Notes: generated from the letters alone by a model not told the origin. A stretch of DNA of 64,000 nucleotides from Rhodopirellula sp. (GCA_002690925.1 NZGD01000127.1:52801-116800); one strand, 5' to 3'. Positions 29,101 through 38,029 are shown, counted from the stretch's first letter. Program-made: numbers and translations.

Positions 29101-29273
29101 GCGATCGTGGTCGCATTCCCACCCGGGTAAATCGCTGAAACAGCGACCGTGGGGGGAGCAACCTCGGGGAACTTCGCAACTGGCAGTGCGCCAAATGAAA
29201 CGAATCCCGCAATCACAATCACGATTGAGATAACGGTTGCAAAGATGGGCCGATAGATAAAGAAACGCGACAT
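26103..29273 (-). CDS. RND efflux pump permease (HAE1 / AcrB-like)
   Basis: At 1056 residues the length is typical of the HAE1 family. It starts MSRFFIYRPIFATVISIVIV, the usual first membrane helix, followed by a large periplasmic porter domain (PGGNATTIAETVAAPIEQQV, GVGDVTVFGAGDYSMRIWLD). The essential proton-relay helix IGIVVDDAIVVVEN carries the paired aspartates, and ALTLSPALCAIVL and DQGYLFVNVQLPDAAS mark the second half. It exports drugs or other amphiphiles by proton antiport with the adaptor coded 62 bases upstream. No outer-membrane TolC-like gene and no TetR-type repressor are in the window, so the exit duct must come from elsewhere. Confidence 0.96.
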   Translation of the reverse strand: MSRFFIYRPIFATVISIVIVIAGFVSFGALPVAKFPEVAPPTVAVSAIYPGGNATTIAETVAAPIEQQVNGVEGMLYMASKSANDGTYNLTVTFELGTDMDIASVLVQNRVAIAEPQLPQEVRAQGITTKKRSTQILQFIALTSPGKNVDALYLSNYALTVKDELSRIAGVGDVTVFGAGDYSMRIWLDPRKLKQRGLTTDDVLNAVKEQNVQVAAGQIGAPPAPADTAFQFSVNAKGRLTDVKEFEDIIIRTGKDGRNLTVGDVARVELGGKNYTFDSKFNGQPSASVAIYQLPGANALTTAKLIREKMLELSKSNNWPTGIDYNIAFDTTLFVEASISEVYETLFIAVALVVLVIFIFLQDWRATVVPVVAIPVSLIGTFAVMNAIGFSINMLSLFGIVLAIGIVVDDAIVVVENCTRHLSAGLSPKNAAVKAMEEITGPVIATTLVLLAVFIPSAFMGGITGQLFRQFALTISAAVLISTVNALTLSPALCAIVLRKPKEARFIGFRLFNRGFEGATSVYGFVISWFVRLVVLVLIVYGSLIATTGYLFTSLPTGFVPPEDQGYLFVNVQLPDAASTQRTTEVMNQLNEDYKEIPGVANSLSIAGYSLLGGYAGSNLGFSIVILDPWDERQTRETRIRTIAGEMKRRFDQVEAAIVFPFAPPPIDGLGNAGGFQMEVLNKGGANYTQLQNTAQDLVQAGNDQSGLSGLNTTFRANEPQLFADVDRVKAKAMNVPLQTVFGTLQAYLGSAYVNDFTYNNRPYQVRVQAEPEFRASPEDIENLDVRDRDGKMVPISSIVTVKEMVGPSVVQRYKLYPSASVTGSPATGVSSGQALDMMEEMAASRLPTGFGYEWTGMSFQEKQAGSGQAIIFLLAILAVFLVLAAQYESWTSPAAVIAVVPLAALGVVLALVLRNADNNTYTQIGIVLLVALASKNAILIVEFASQERREGKAIREAARNAASLRFRAILMTAVSSILGFLPLLFASGAGAASRQAVGNAVVGGMIAATFFSLMFVPTFFVVFQGISELRKKKTAMQSVGNSPALTESPDATETQ

Positions 29274-29335
29274 CTGGTGCTCGATTTCCGGTGTGCAATC
29301 GAAAGAAGGTGTAGACCCTCTCTCGTTCTCAAGAA

Positions 29336-30748
29336 TTAAGTGGCTGACGTCGTCGGTGACGGCGTGATTTCCGATGTTGCAGGTTGAGGTGGCGCAGCGT
29401 TGGGTTTCGGGCTAACAGCAGGCGTGGTTGCAGCAGGCGCAGTGGCCGGTATGTCGGTGTTGGGTTGCCCACGACCACGTAGCAGATCCTCGGCGTCCAC
29501 CGAAAGTGTCTGCGAGGTCGGTACCACTTTGGCACCAGTTCGTGCCCGTTGAAGCCCGTTGATAATCACGCGATCATCATCGCTCAGGCCGCTTTGAATG
29601 ATCGCCCATCCGCTGACGGTTTGACCGACAGTGACTTTTTTCTGAACGACCATGTTGTTGGAATCTACGGTCAAGACAAAAGAACCTTGGTCATTCCGAG
29701 TCAGTGCAGCCTCGGGGATCAGCAGGGACTCGACAGACTCTTCGGCAGGGATACGGATCGTAACAAACAGTCCCGGAAGTAGTTGACGGTCGTTGTTTTT
29801 AAATGAGGCCCTGAGGCCCAGCGTGCCGGTGTCAGCTTGGATTCCAGCTTGATCGACGTAGTCCAGTTCTCCCTCGAAAGGGAAGCCCTCATCTGTTTCG
29901 CGGCGGAGGAAGACCTTTTTTCCCCGCCATCGATCGTCCCCGGCCTCGGGCTTTTTCTGGCTTTCCGACTGAGCCAATTGCTGGGCCTTCATAAACTCCA
30001 ACAAGCTTCGGTCGCTGATGCTGAAGTTAGCGAAGATGATGCTGTCGTTGACCACGGTTGCCAGTCGATCCCCATTTTCAACGAGATTACCGACTTTGGA
30101 GTAGGTCTTGGTGATTGCACCATCAATCGGTGCTCGAACTTTCGTGTAGTCAAAGTCCAATTGAGCTTGGTCCTTGTCCGCTTCTGCACTGCCAAGCTTG
30201 GCCTCGGCAGCCACGACATCGGCGTTACCTGAATCTAGATTGGCCTTGGCTGCTTTCGAAGCCGCGAGAGCATTTTGGTAACTCGCCTCGGAGCTCGCGT
30301 TCTGCTTTTTCAGATCTTCCTCGCGTTTCAGTTGATCGTTTGCTCGTTTCACTTCGGCGTCGAGAGTAATCGTCCGAGCGGTTTTGACCTCGATATCAGC
30401 CTTCGCGGCGGCAACCTTGGCGATGGCTGATTTTAAGACTGCCTCGTATTGATCAGGTTCGATCTCGTAGAGAATTACATCCTTTTTAACTCCTTCGCCG
30501 GGCTCAAATTCAATTTGTTGGATGAATCCGCGGACTCTCGCTCGGACATCAGCATCCTCAGATGCCTCTGTACGTCCCGTTTGCTCCAAGAACGGCGTGA
30601 TCTTACTGCGGACCGGCAAGGCCGTGGTTACTGTCGGCGGTGGCGGTGGATCGTACTTGTTCTCTGGACGCGTGCAGCCTGTCATGCAGGAGACGAAGCC
30701 CAGAAGACCAAGAGAACTCGCATTCAGAAACAGCTTGATTTTGTTCAT
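29336..30748 (-). CDS. RND periplasmic adaptor lipoprotein (AcrA-like)
   Basis: The frame is open 24 codons upstream, but the ATG starting MNKIKLFLNASS gives a lipoprotein signal with Cys25 after MTG, so I start there (470 residues). Motifs of the membrane-fusion-protein family are visible: a lipoyl half-motif (ARVRGFIQQIEFEPGEGVKK), a long Lys/Ala/Glu coiled-coil hairpin (about 95-190), the second half (FDYTKVRAPIDGAITKT), and beta-barrel and membrane-proximal segments (DTGTLGLRASFKN, SLLIPEAALTRNDQGSFVL). The final 50 residues are Pro/Thr/Ala-rich and probably disordered. It pairs with the pump directly downstream. Confidence 0.93.
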   Translation of the reverse strand: MNKIKLFLNASSLGLLGFVSCMTGCTRPENKYDPPPPPTVTTALPVRSKITPFLEQTGRTEASEDADVRARVRGFIQQIEFEPGEGVKKDVILYEIEPDQYEAVLKSAIAKVAAAKADIEVKTARTITLDAEVKRANDQLKREEDLKKQNASSEASYQNALAASKAAKANLDSGNADVVAAEAKLGSAEADKDQAQLDFDYTKVRAPIDGAITKTYSKVGNLVENGDRLATVVNDSIIFANFSISDRSLLEFMKAQQLAQSESQKKPEAGDDRWRGKKVFLRRETDEGFPFEGELDYVDQAGIQADTGTLGLRASFKNNDRQLLPGLFVTIRIPAEESVESLLIPEAALTRNDQGSFVLTVDSNNMVVQKKVTVGQTVSGWAIIQSGLSDDDRVIINGLQRARTGAKVVPTSQTLSVDAEDLLRGRGQPNTDIPATAPAATTPAVSPKPNAAPPQPATSEITPSPTTSAT

Positions 30749-30904
30749 CCAGTCGACTCGAAGAGAGAGGTATCCAAAGGATCCGGGATTACCCGAGAAG
30801 CGATGTCGATTTCCATCCACGTTCCGCTCATGGGGTTATCTTAGACCTATTGGCATCTGTTTAGGAGTTTTGCCGCAGCATAATCGAAAAAAACGATGCT
30901 GACA

Positions 30905-32218
30905 TCAGCCTTGTGTTTGGGACGATGCGTTCAGTTGTTGCTTTGAAGCGTCGAATGTCCAGCGTCCTGCCATCAGATCCGCAATTGATTTTGTACCTGG
31001 GATTCGGCCCAGAATGATTTTTAACGCAGCCATGATCGGTGTCGCCAAGAACATCCCAATGACTCCCCACATCATGCCCCAAAACATCAAGCCCACGAGA
31101 ATCGTGACCGGGTGCAGGTCGGAAGAATTGCCCATGATCTTCGGCTCAACAACATTCCCGCTGATCAGTTGAATGGTGCAGATCACCGTGATCGTTGCCG
31201 CCATCCAGCCCACGGAACCCTCGGGATCCAGAATGATCAGTGGGATCGGCAGAAGGCTGGCAACAATCGGTCCCACATTGGGAACAAAGTTGAGCAGGAA
31301 TGCAAGCACTCCGAACGTGAAAGCCATGGGGACCCCTAACATGCGCAATGCGAGGCCGAAAACGAGGCCGGTGAAAATTGAGATCACGGTCTTGAGCGAT
31401 AGGTAAGATCTGATCTGCCGATCAATTTCGCTCAGTGTCGGGGAGTGACTGATCGATGGAGTCCCGATCAGCAAAAAGAAGACGTAGATCAGTACCACCA
31501 CACTGGTGGACACCAGGCTCACAAATGTCTGAGACAAGGTTGTGATGCCGTAAGTCACCAGCTGATCGACAAATTGACTCGCTTTTTCAGATCGGGGCTG
31601 CGTTTTTGTGATCGTTGCTGTATCCGCCGGACCCGTCTTCATTCGATTCGTGGTGGGTACAGAAGCTTCTTCTGTGCTTGTTTTCTCGGCCACGACTTCC
31701 TCGTTGTCGCTTTTCGTCTCTGAATCGGCAGTGGTAACTTGAGGAGTCTGTGTAGACGTTTGTGCGGATGACGTGTTACGGACTTGGCCCGGGCCGTTCT
31801 GCGATGATGTTTCGACTGGTGTCGGGGATTGGTTGGTCAGGGGCGTGATGGGTTCTCTGAACGAGAGCCGCTGAGGTAAGTACGATTCGACCCGATTGAC
31901 GATCGTGCTGACGCGATTGCGGTACGCCTGCGCGTTGGTGGATAAGTCGATCATGGAAACCCAAATCGAACATCCGAAGATGATGAGTACGATCACTCCA
32001 GCAAGAAAAGTCAGGCCAGCTGCAACAATGCGCGTCACTCCGAGTCGCTTTTCCAAAATACTCAGAACGGGGCTGATTCCGCTTACGACAAAGAATGCGA
32101 CAACGAGCGGTACCAGTACGGGGCGCAACCAATAAACAGAGAACGTGATGCAAACTGCGACCAGAACCAGCAGGCAAGCTGTCTGGACACGTTTTTGAGG
32201 ATCCTCTTCCGGTCGCAT
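30905..32218 (-). CDS. AI-2E/PerM-family permease with a long hydrophilic insertion
   Basis: The 437-residue protein matches the AI-2E (YhhT/PerM) family: two N-terminal helices (YWLRPVLVPLVVAFFVVSGISPVL, split here) and a C-terminal membrane block with VPNVGPIVASLLPIPLIILD and PKIMGNSSDLHPVTILVGLM. Members export small molecules or act as Na+/H+ antiporters; the substrate is not predictable. Residues about 125-215 are a Ser/Thr/Glu/Gln-rich insertion absent from ordinary members of about 340-370 residues; it replaces the usual inter-helix domain start and is probably exposed. The gene lies 156 bases upstream of the RND adaptor on the same strand, so cotranscription is possible but not certain. 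Confidence 0.86.
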   Translation of the reverse strand: MRPEEDPQKRVQTACLLVLVAVCITFSVYWLRPVLVPLVVAFFVVSGISPVLSILEKRLGVTRIVAAGLTFLAGVIVLIIFGCSIWVSMIDLSTNAQAYRNRVSTIVNRVESYLPQRLSFREPITPLTNQSPTPVETSSQNGPGQVRNTSSAQTSTQTPQVTTADSETKSDNEEVVAEKTSTEEASVPTTNRMKTGPADTATITKTQPRSEKASQFVDQLVTYGITTLSQTFVSLVSTSVVVLIYVFFLLIGTPSISHSPTLSEIDRQIRSYLSLKTVISIFTGLVFGLALRMLGVPMAFTFGVLAFLLNFVPNVGPIVASLLPIPLIILDPEGSVGWMAATITVICTIQLISGNVVEPKIMGNSSDLHPVTILVGLMFWGMMWGVIGMFLATPIMAALKIILGRIPGTKSIADLMAGRWTFDASKQQLNASSQTQG

Positions 32219-32997
32219 GCTGTCCCTGTCGGTGCGGAATGGTGGTTGGCGAGTGAAAAGAAGAATGCACGCGCGATTTCAGTGCGGACAAGTGTCCTGG
32301 CTCCGGTAGCCGTGAGGATAACCAACAAATGTCCCGTGGGGGAGGCGGATTTTAGCAGCCTTGAGTTTCATCTCTCACTTTTTTCCAGACACCGGTTCCC
32401 TGAGTGGGTTCGAAGGATGCTGGATCGCAGCGGCACGTCAGAGAACGGTTTCTGTTGGTTGCTGCAAAGCGGCAAGATGTATGGAAAATACACATTTGCG
32501 CCGATGCCTGGCAGCATGTGGTCAGGCAAACTTGTAATCGGGGGAGGCAATCAATTGTGCAAGGCCGTATGATGTTAAGGGATGGTTTGCGGCACTTTAG
32601 CTTGTCTACCCCCGCCGGATTGCGGAAACCTGCGCGTGAGCAGTTGATGAAAGTTATCGCAGTGACTTGTCCTATTGGTCGAATTACGGTGTCTGCCAAT
32701 GATTCAGCCCTTGCGGCGACTTTGTTTGGTCATTTTGGTGAGCAGAGAGAAGGGCTGTGATCGGTAGGACTTATGCAACAACGAAATGGTGATGTGTGGC
32801 TTGTGATGCGTGGCTTGTGCAGAGGCGGCATAAATTCGAGGAACTGATTCGAGACATAGGTTCGTTGTCAAGAAAATGGGTCGTGTTGTACGTGGAGTTT
32901 GGCTCAACCTGAGAGCGATATTCTCTTTTCACTTCCACCTGTAGACACATGAACGCTCGTTGGTTGGCAAGGAAACGGTACTAGGCGGAGTAGTTTG
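32219..32997. other. Divergent intergenic region
   Basis: Nearly 780 bases separate the permease and the phosphatase. Frames of about 115 codons on both strands have no recognisable motif and odd composition, and I treat them as non-coding. A 14-bp near-perfect tandem duplication (gtgatgtgtggctt, then gtgatgcgtggctt) lies at 32789-32816. Confidence 0.45.
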
Positions 32998-33969
32998 ATG
33001 AGTTTGGATGAGGAAGATACCGTTGACGATCTGCTGGGGATGAGTGCAAACGATCCCATCGAGGTTAAGTCTGTTCTGGAGGATTCCGTTGAAATCAGCG
33101 CCGTCACCCATCGTGGCCGTGTGCGAAAAAAAAACGAAGATCAGTATGCCGTTGTAAGACGGACCCGTGCCGGTGTGGTGTTGGCTAGCAGTCTGCCGAG
33201 CAGTGATTTGACGCATCCGGATCGAACTGCGTGGTTGATGTGTGTGGCAGACGGACTCGGCGGCGAGGTTTCGGGGGAGGTCGCTAGCGCGACCGCGACG
33301 AAAGCCATGCTGGAATTCGCAAGCGAAATGAGCAGTTGGGTCATGCAGCCTACTGAAAATCTTCAGCTGGACATTCAGAAACGTGTGGCGTTGTACTCGC
33401 AGGCAATCAAACGAGAGTTGCGAGACAAGGCGAAAGAGAATGCTGAACTTGATGGCATGGCAACGACTCTAACGGCAGCTTACATCTATGGTGATTCTGC
33501 AGTCGTCGTCAATGTAGGTGACTCGCGGTCCTACCTGGTTGGAGCCAGCGGCATTCGACAAATCACACGGGATCATACTGTCGCGCAAGATCTGTTGGAT
33601 GCTGGCGTGCCAGCTGAATCCACGCGTGCTTATGGTAATGTCCTCACTCGCTGTTTTGGAACTGATGGTGAGCCAGTTCCTGTTGACGTTTTTCACGTCA
33701 AGCTGAACGTGAATGATCGGATTCTGTTGTGTTCCGACGGGTTGTCCGATCTTGTCATTGACGCAGACATCGCTACGGTCATCGCAGAATCCAACTCCAC
33801 TGTCGATGCTTGTGAAACTCTTGTTTCTGCTGCCTTGTTAGCAGGCGGGCGAGATAACATTACTGTCGTGCTTGCGCGGATGCTGGAATCGATGCGTCCG
33901 CATCCACTTGATGCTCTGCATGCTGGAATCGACAGCAAATCGGATAGCGGAGCCGTCACCAAAGTCTAG
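32998..33969 (+). CDS. PP2C-family protein serine/threonine phosphatase
   Basis: The ATG has GGAG eight bases upstream, which favours it over the in-frame TTG one codon earlier. The 323-residue protein carries nearly the full set of PP2C motifs: RKKNEDQYAVV (about residue 45), VADGLGGEVSGEVASA, VVNVGDSRSYL, ITRDHTVAQDLLDAGV, LTRCFGTDGE, ILLCSDGLSDLV and GGRDNITVVLA, with the metal-binding aspartates present. It should remove phosphate from Ser/Thr residues and could oppose kinases such as the one 12 kb away. It is cytoplasmic with no membrane segment. It stands alone, divergent from the permease gene. Confidence 0.95.
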   Translation: MSLDEEDTVDDLLGMSANDPIEVKSVLEDSVEISAVTHRGRVRKKNEDQYAVVRRTRAGVVLASSLPSSDLTHPDRTAWLMCVADGLGGEVSGEVASATATKAMLEFASEMSSWVMQPTENLQLDIQKRVALYSQAIKRELRDKAKENAELDGMATTLTAAYIYGDSAVVVNVGDSRSYLVGASGIRQITRDHTVAQDLLDAGVPAESTRAYGNVLTRCFGTDGEPVPVDVFHVKLNVNDRILLCSDGLSDLVIDADIATVIAESNSTVDACETLVSAALLAGGRDNITVVLARMLESMRPHPLDALHAGIDSKSDSGAVTKV

Positions 33970-34527
33970 ACAGGTGGCTCTGTGTGGAATCGCGCATCCC
34001 CGATCCGGTGCCGCGGGTCCTTGTGAGGCGATTCCCAAGGACTGCTGCCGCTCGCGACTTCCACGCTGGACTCTCAACCATGAATCCTTAATTTTGAGTT
34101 GCCCACAACTGCTGGCGGGTGAGGAAGGTAATGCAGTTGGACTGTGACGCGTGCATTGCCAGATACTGTGTCATGCGGCGGAATTCTGGCATCAACTGCG
34201 AGACGCGTCTTCGGGAAGTGATCACGATTTAAGTCTGAGCAAATTCGTGTCTTGCGCTGTCGCACCTTGCTTGGTTGCCCTTGGAAACCCGGTAAAACGG
34301 GGATTTGAGTAGTCGGGATTGACACGTATTCATAGTGCACTGGTGCCGCGGTGGACTGACGTAGTTTGGAAGTGAGGCTGCATCGCACTGCGGCACCCTA
34401 TTTGAACACCTTATGGCACGAGAATGTTCGAGCCACCCTGCGCTTGCGCACTGCTGTTGTCTGCCTCAACGAGGTCGGCGAACGCCGTTTGCTGAGGATC
34501 GTGCGCGAATGCTTAGTGAGGCTTACG
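33970..34527. other. Convergent intergenic region
   Basis: About 560 bases without a recognisable gene lie between the ends of the phosphatase and the ABC1-kinase-like gene. Small weak hairpins occur (for example cccggtaaaacggg near 34290), none followed by a T-run. Confidence 0.45.
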
Positions 34528-36183
34528 TCATCTGAGATTTCCCGACTTCTTGATCGCTCGAACCAAGGTGAATCCCAGATAGATGGCGACCCCGCAGCCG
34601 ATCGAGCCCGGCAGGGACACATCGCCAATTTGCGGAGGTACAGCGTTGCTCCAAAGTGATGCTGATCCAACGAACAAGGCGGCGGTAAGGATGCCAAGAA
34701 CGAGACGGTTGGTGATGCTGTCAAGCTTTCGGTGTTCCAGATTGATGTCGAAGCTGCCACGCCGGATTCGATTCATGATGTCAGCGACATCGGAGGGCAA
34801 GGTTTCGGCGAGTCGTGTCCAATCGCGTTGCGCGGATTGCAATTTTTTCCATGCACGCTGGGGTGAGAGGCGTCTCTTGACGGACTCAACGCGGTAAGGC
34901 TCCAGGAGTTCAATGAGATTGAAGTTAGGCGACAGTTGATGAGCGGTGCCTTCCAGCATGATGAGCATTTTGATCAGTAGGCTGACTTTCGAGGGAAGTA
35001 AAATGTGGTGTTTTCGAACGATCTCGATCATGCCATTGAGAGAGCCACTGAGGTCGAACTGATCAATCGACTGCCCACCGTAATCCTCGACAAAATTCAC
35101 AAGATCATCTTGTAGCATTGTCCGATCAAAATCGGTCGGAACTTCACCGAGTTCGACAACGCATTCCTGAAGACGCTTGCTGTCACGATCGATGGCGGCC
35201 ATCAACAGGTCTTCGATGTGTTCTCTGAGTTCTTCATCCACACGGCCTACCATCCCACAATCGAGTAAGCCGATTACAGAATTCTGTAGAACCATCAGAT
35301 TTCCGGGGTGAGGATCCGCATGGTAAAAACCATCGCGAAATATCATCTGTAGGAACATGTTGGCACCACGTTTTGCAATCTCAGCTAAATCGAAATCTGA
35401 CGCTTGCAATGCGGTGCGATCTGAAAGTTCGATTCCATTGAGGCAGTCCATGGTGAGGACTCGCCGAGAGCAACATTGTGGATAGCAAGCCGGAATCGCA
35501 ATCATAGGATTATCTCGAAAATTGCGTTTGAAACGTAATAGGTTGCTTTGTTCACGAGTGAAATCGAGTTCGTCGCGAAGTGTGCGAGCAAATTCTCTCG
35601 CCGTGGCCAGAGGACGGTAGCGAGCGATGTCCTGTGAGTAATGTTCTGCCAGTTCAGCAAGCTGAATCAGAATTTCGAGATCATTGCGAACACGCTCTTC
35701 GATATCTGCGTGTTGGACTTTTACCACCACAGATTTGCCATCCTTCAGAACGGCGTGGTGAACCTGTCCGATTGAGGCAGATGCAAATGGAACCGATTCG
35801 AATTCTTGAAATACCTGATCGGGTGCACCTCCCAGTTCCTCCATTATCAACAGGTGGACTTGATCGATCGGGTCGGGTGGCGTGCTCGATTGAAGTTTGG
35901 ATAGTTCTGCTGCCAGATCAGGTCCTATCAGGTCTGACCGTGTACTCAAAATTTGCCCAAGTTTGATAAACGTCGTTCCCAATTCCGTTAGGGCCATGCG
36001 TACGCGAACTGCTTCTGGTAGCTCGCTGATTTGTTGGCCATCCGTTGTACGCAGGTGGCGTTGCACCCATTCGGTTCGAATGCCACTTAGCCATGGAGCG
36101 ATTCCGTATTTCATCGCAACGGACACAACTTCGTGGAACCGTGCGGTGTTACGGACGAGACGCGGTAGATCGGTGACTTCCAC
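34528..36183 (-). CDS. ABC1/UbiB/AarF kinase-like protein
   Basis: The 551-residue protein starts at a GTG. It has the signature elements of the UbiB family: KLGQ in TFIKLGQILSTRSDL (about residue 72), the Ala-rich loop ASASIGQVH, Lys in SVVVKVQHADIE, DELDFTREQSNLLRF, HADPHPGNL and LLDCGMVGRV. Two hydrophobic helices (LVLGILTAALFVGSASLW and IGCGVAIYLGFTLVRAI) anchor the C-terminus. The family works in ubiquinone and other isoprenoid-lipid metabolism, probably as an ATPase or small-molecule kinase rather than a protein kinase. It has the atypical KxGQ and A-rich loop, so protein phosphorylation is unlikely. A startless small ORF lies 68 bases upstream on the same strand. Confidence 0.92.
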   Translation of the reverse strand: MEVTDLPRLVRNTARFHEVVSVAMKYGIAPWLSGIRTEWVQRHLRTTDGQQISELPEAVRVRMALTELGTTFIKLGQILSTRSDLIGPDLAAELSKLQSSTPPDPIDQVHLLIMEELGGAPDQVFQEFESVPFASASIGQVHHAVLKDGKSVVVKVQHADIEERVRNDLEILIQLAELAEHYSQDIARYRPLATAREFARTLRDELDFTREQSNLLRFKRNFRDNPMIAIPACYPQCCSRRVLTMDCLNGIELSDRTALQASDFDLAEIAKRGANMFLQMIFRDGFYHADPHPGNLMVLQNSVIGLLDCGMVGRVDEELREHIEDLLMAAIDRDSKRLQECVVELGEVPTDFDRTMLQDDLVNFVEDYGGQSIDQFDLSGSLNGMIEIVRKHHILLPSKVSLLIKMLIMLEGTAHQLSPNFNLIELLEPYRVESVKRRLSPQRAWKKLQSAQRDWTRLAETLPSDVADIMNRIRRGSFDINLEHRKLDSITNRLVLGILTAALFVGSASLWSNAVPPQIGDVSLPGSIGCGVAIYLGFTLVRAIKKSGNLR

Positions 36184-36251
36184 TGTGGGTTCTCGGGCGT
36201 TGGCGGAATTGAGGTGCGGTTGGTATTGTCGCTACGAGGATGGAGATTCAC

Positions 36252-36566
36252 TCACTCATTTGTGTCGCAGGTTGCATGACGCTCACGCTGAAAACCACGT
36301 TTTCGTTCGTCGGCCACCAGCCCCATCGCTGAGGTGATGTTGTTTGCCTTCTTTTCACCAGTTTCATTGACCGGTTGGAATTGGACTGTAATTTGAACGC
36401 CATTTTTGGATAGCCGTTCGTACTCATCCCTGACGCCATAGATAGCGAGGTGAATCCGTGATTTCAGCTCGTCCCGCTCTGGTCTGACAGTTTTGATCAG
36501 TTCTTCAATGCTATTTCTCGGCCCGGACGTCAGTGTATTCCCAATGTACCGCAGAAGAAGGGCTGG
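36252..36566 (-). pseudogene. Startless protein-like ORF upstream of the UbiB-like gene
   Basis: This frame has no ATG, GTG or TTG near its beginning, but its translation looks protein-like: NSIEELIKTVRPERDELK, RIHLAIYGVRDEYERLSK and VQITVQFQPVNETGEKKA, with amphipathic charged helices. An ATT codon at 36543-36545 would begin I-GNTLTSGPRNSIEEL and could be a rare start or a mutated ATG. A stop codon closes the frame just upstream at 36567. It is not a family I recognise. It may be a gene that lost its start, a gene with a non-canonical start, or chance. It precedes the UbiB-like gene by 68 bases on the same strand. Confidence 0.4.
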
Positions 36567-37055
36567 TTAAGAGTTTGTGGCGGGACCCTGTTTGTATCAG
36601 ATTTGGATGAGCCTCACTTTGACTGGACGGGGATCTCGCGAGCCAGACCAATTTAGACATTGGCCGTGTTCAGGCCTGAATGCACGGGCTACCGACAGAC
36701 ATTTGCGGCGGACAGGAGTTTGGCACGATCGGATGGGTGCGTTACACGATCCGACTGGTGGGTGATGAAGGCAGCCAACGCCCGAGGAGTTGCTACTGCA
36801 TTTGTTACGTGGACGGTGATGTGAGGGTCATGCGGATTACGTCGGTAATACGGAATTTCCGTTTTTTGAAATGAACCAAGGACTTGCCCTGCATTACCCA
36901 AACGTTAACGTTTATTGGGATGGTGACAAAGATCGCCGGAAACCCATGTGAAAATGGAACAGCGACTTCCGGTTTTGGGCCCATCCTGTTCCACTTGCGA
37001 TTAGTCTGATGACTCAGAAGTTTGCTGAAATCTAAGTTTGTTCCGGAGATTACGT
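36567..37055. other. Divergent intergenic region
   Basis: Nothing recognisable lies here apart from the ribosome binding site GGAG (37045-37048) for the next gene. Confidence 0.45.
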
Positions 37056-37658
37056 ATGCGTTCGATATCAACCTATCTTGGTGTTGGCTTGTTGGCCGTT
37101 GGAGTGACGCTCGCTGATCAGCGTGACGCTGAGGCACAATACCCGTATACCATCAACTCAGGGGCGACCTTTGTGGCGCCAGTCCAAGCTTATGCACCAG
37201 CAGTGGTGGGATACACTGCCGAACGTCGTGGTCTGCTCGGGCTTCGTACGGTTTATCGCCCCGTGCTTGGCCCTGCCGTGGCTCAGCCCATTGCAGTTGT
37301 GTCTCCGGTTGAAACAATCACCCAAGCGACCGCCATCGCACCTGTTCCCTTCACAGCGTCGAGGCCTGTGCTGCAAGCACCGGCGGTCAATCAGGCTCCA
37401 GTGACCTCGGCTCCAGTGGTTGTTTCGCAAAGCGTTGTGTCCAGCGGACCTGTGATAAGCGGACCTGTCGCCATGGCGAGGCCCTTCATCGGCTCCTCGG
37501 CACCGGTCGTCATGACTCCTGCACCCATTGTCATGGGGCGACCCATGCTGGCACCTGCGGTAGTGAATCGGCCCGTGATTGTGGCGCGTCCCACGGTGAT
37601 CAATAGCTATTACCCACCTGTTTACCCCGCGCCGTTTGCGCCTGTGGTTGGTTTTTGA
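37056..37658 (+). CDS. Secreted Val/Ala/Pro-rich repetitive protein
   Basis: The ATG has GGAG eight bases upstream, choosing it over an in-frame codon six residues earlier. The 200-residue product has a signal peptide (MRSISTYLGVGLLAVGVTLA, cleavage near AEA-Q). A stretch GYTAERRGLLGLRTVYRPV is followed by about 120 residues of irregular Ala-Pro-Val units (SAPVVVSQSV, GPVISGPVAMARP, VVMTPAPIVMGRP) and ends in YYPPVYPAPFAPVVGF. Proteins of this composition are frequent in planctomycetes and are presumed extracellular or surface-associated; no function is known. Inverted repeats lie just after the stop codon. Confidence 0.75.
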   Translation: MRSISTYLGVGLLAVGVTLADQRDAEAQYPYTINSGATFVAPVQAYAPAVVGYTAERRGLLGLRTVYRPVLGPAVAQPIAVVSPVETITQATAIAPVPFTASRPVLQAPAVNQAPVTSAPVVVSQSVVSSGPVISGPVAMARPFIGSSAPVVMTPAPIVMGRPMLAPAVVNRPVIVARPTVINSYYPPVYPAPFAPVVGF

Positions 37659-37687
37659 TTCATCGGCCGTTCCCGCGGCCACGCCTG

Positions 37688-37715
37688 GACCGCGTGTGAC
37701 ACAAGCCACGCGGTT
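37688..37715. terminator. Possible terminator hairpin between converging genes
   Basis: The arms ccgcgtg (37690-37696) and cacgcgg (37707-37713) form a perfect 7-bp stem, extendable by an A-T and a G-T pair, around a 10-base loop. A smaller ggccg/cggcc hairpin lies just before it. The following bases are ttcggtt rather than a T-run, so function as a terminator is uncertain. Confidence 0.4.
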
Positions 37716-38029
37716 CGGTTAGCCACGAGAGTGATCTGGTGGCGAGCTGTCGTTGTTTGAAGTCGCAGGTCAGGCTTGAATCCTGAAGGGTGAACGTCAG
37801 AATGTGAGTGTATTGCCGAATGGTTTTCAGCTGGCCTGCCCCTCTCTTTTCGGTGTGCCTCTCTTCAGCGGGTTCGCACCCCCTAAGTGCCGGGCAGTAA
37901 CGTAGCGGCTGGTTGGCCACCAGTCCGCTGTTGTTATAGCGTGCGAGTGTTTTATGTGATGCGCGATGTCGGTTGCGGCACTTGAGTTGCAGATCGTGTT
38001 GGACGTATTGTTGGCGTTTGTCTGAACGG
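37716..38029. other. Convergent intergenic region, no gene seen
   Basis: No reading frame here looks coding. A gggttcgcacccc segment near 37870 resembles a tRNA T-arm by chance, but no acceptor, D or anticodon arm fits around it. Confidence 0.4.

Noticed and set aside
32404..32760. Frame of 118 codons between permease and phosphatase genes
   Set aside because: Composition is random-looking, with many Cys, His and Trp, and no homologous motif.
37865..37885. gggttcgcacccc segment like a tRNA T-arm
   Set aside because: No acceptor, D-arm or anticodon stem can be drawn around it.
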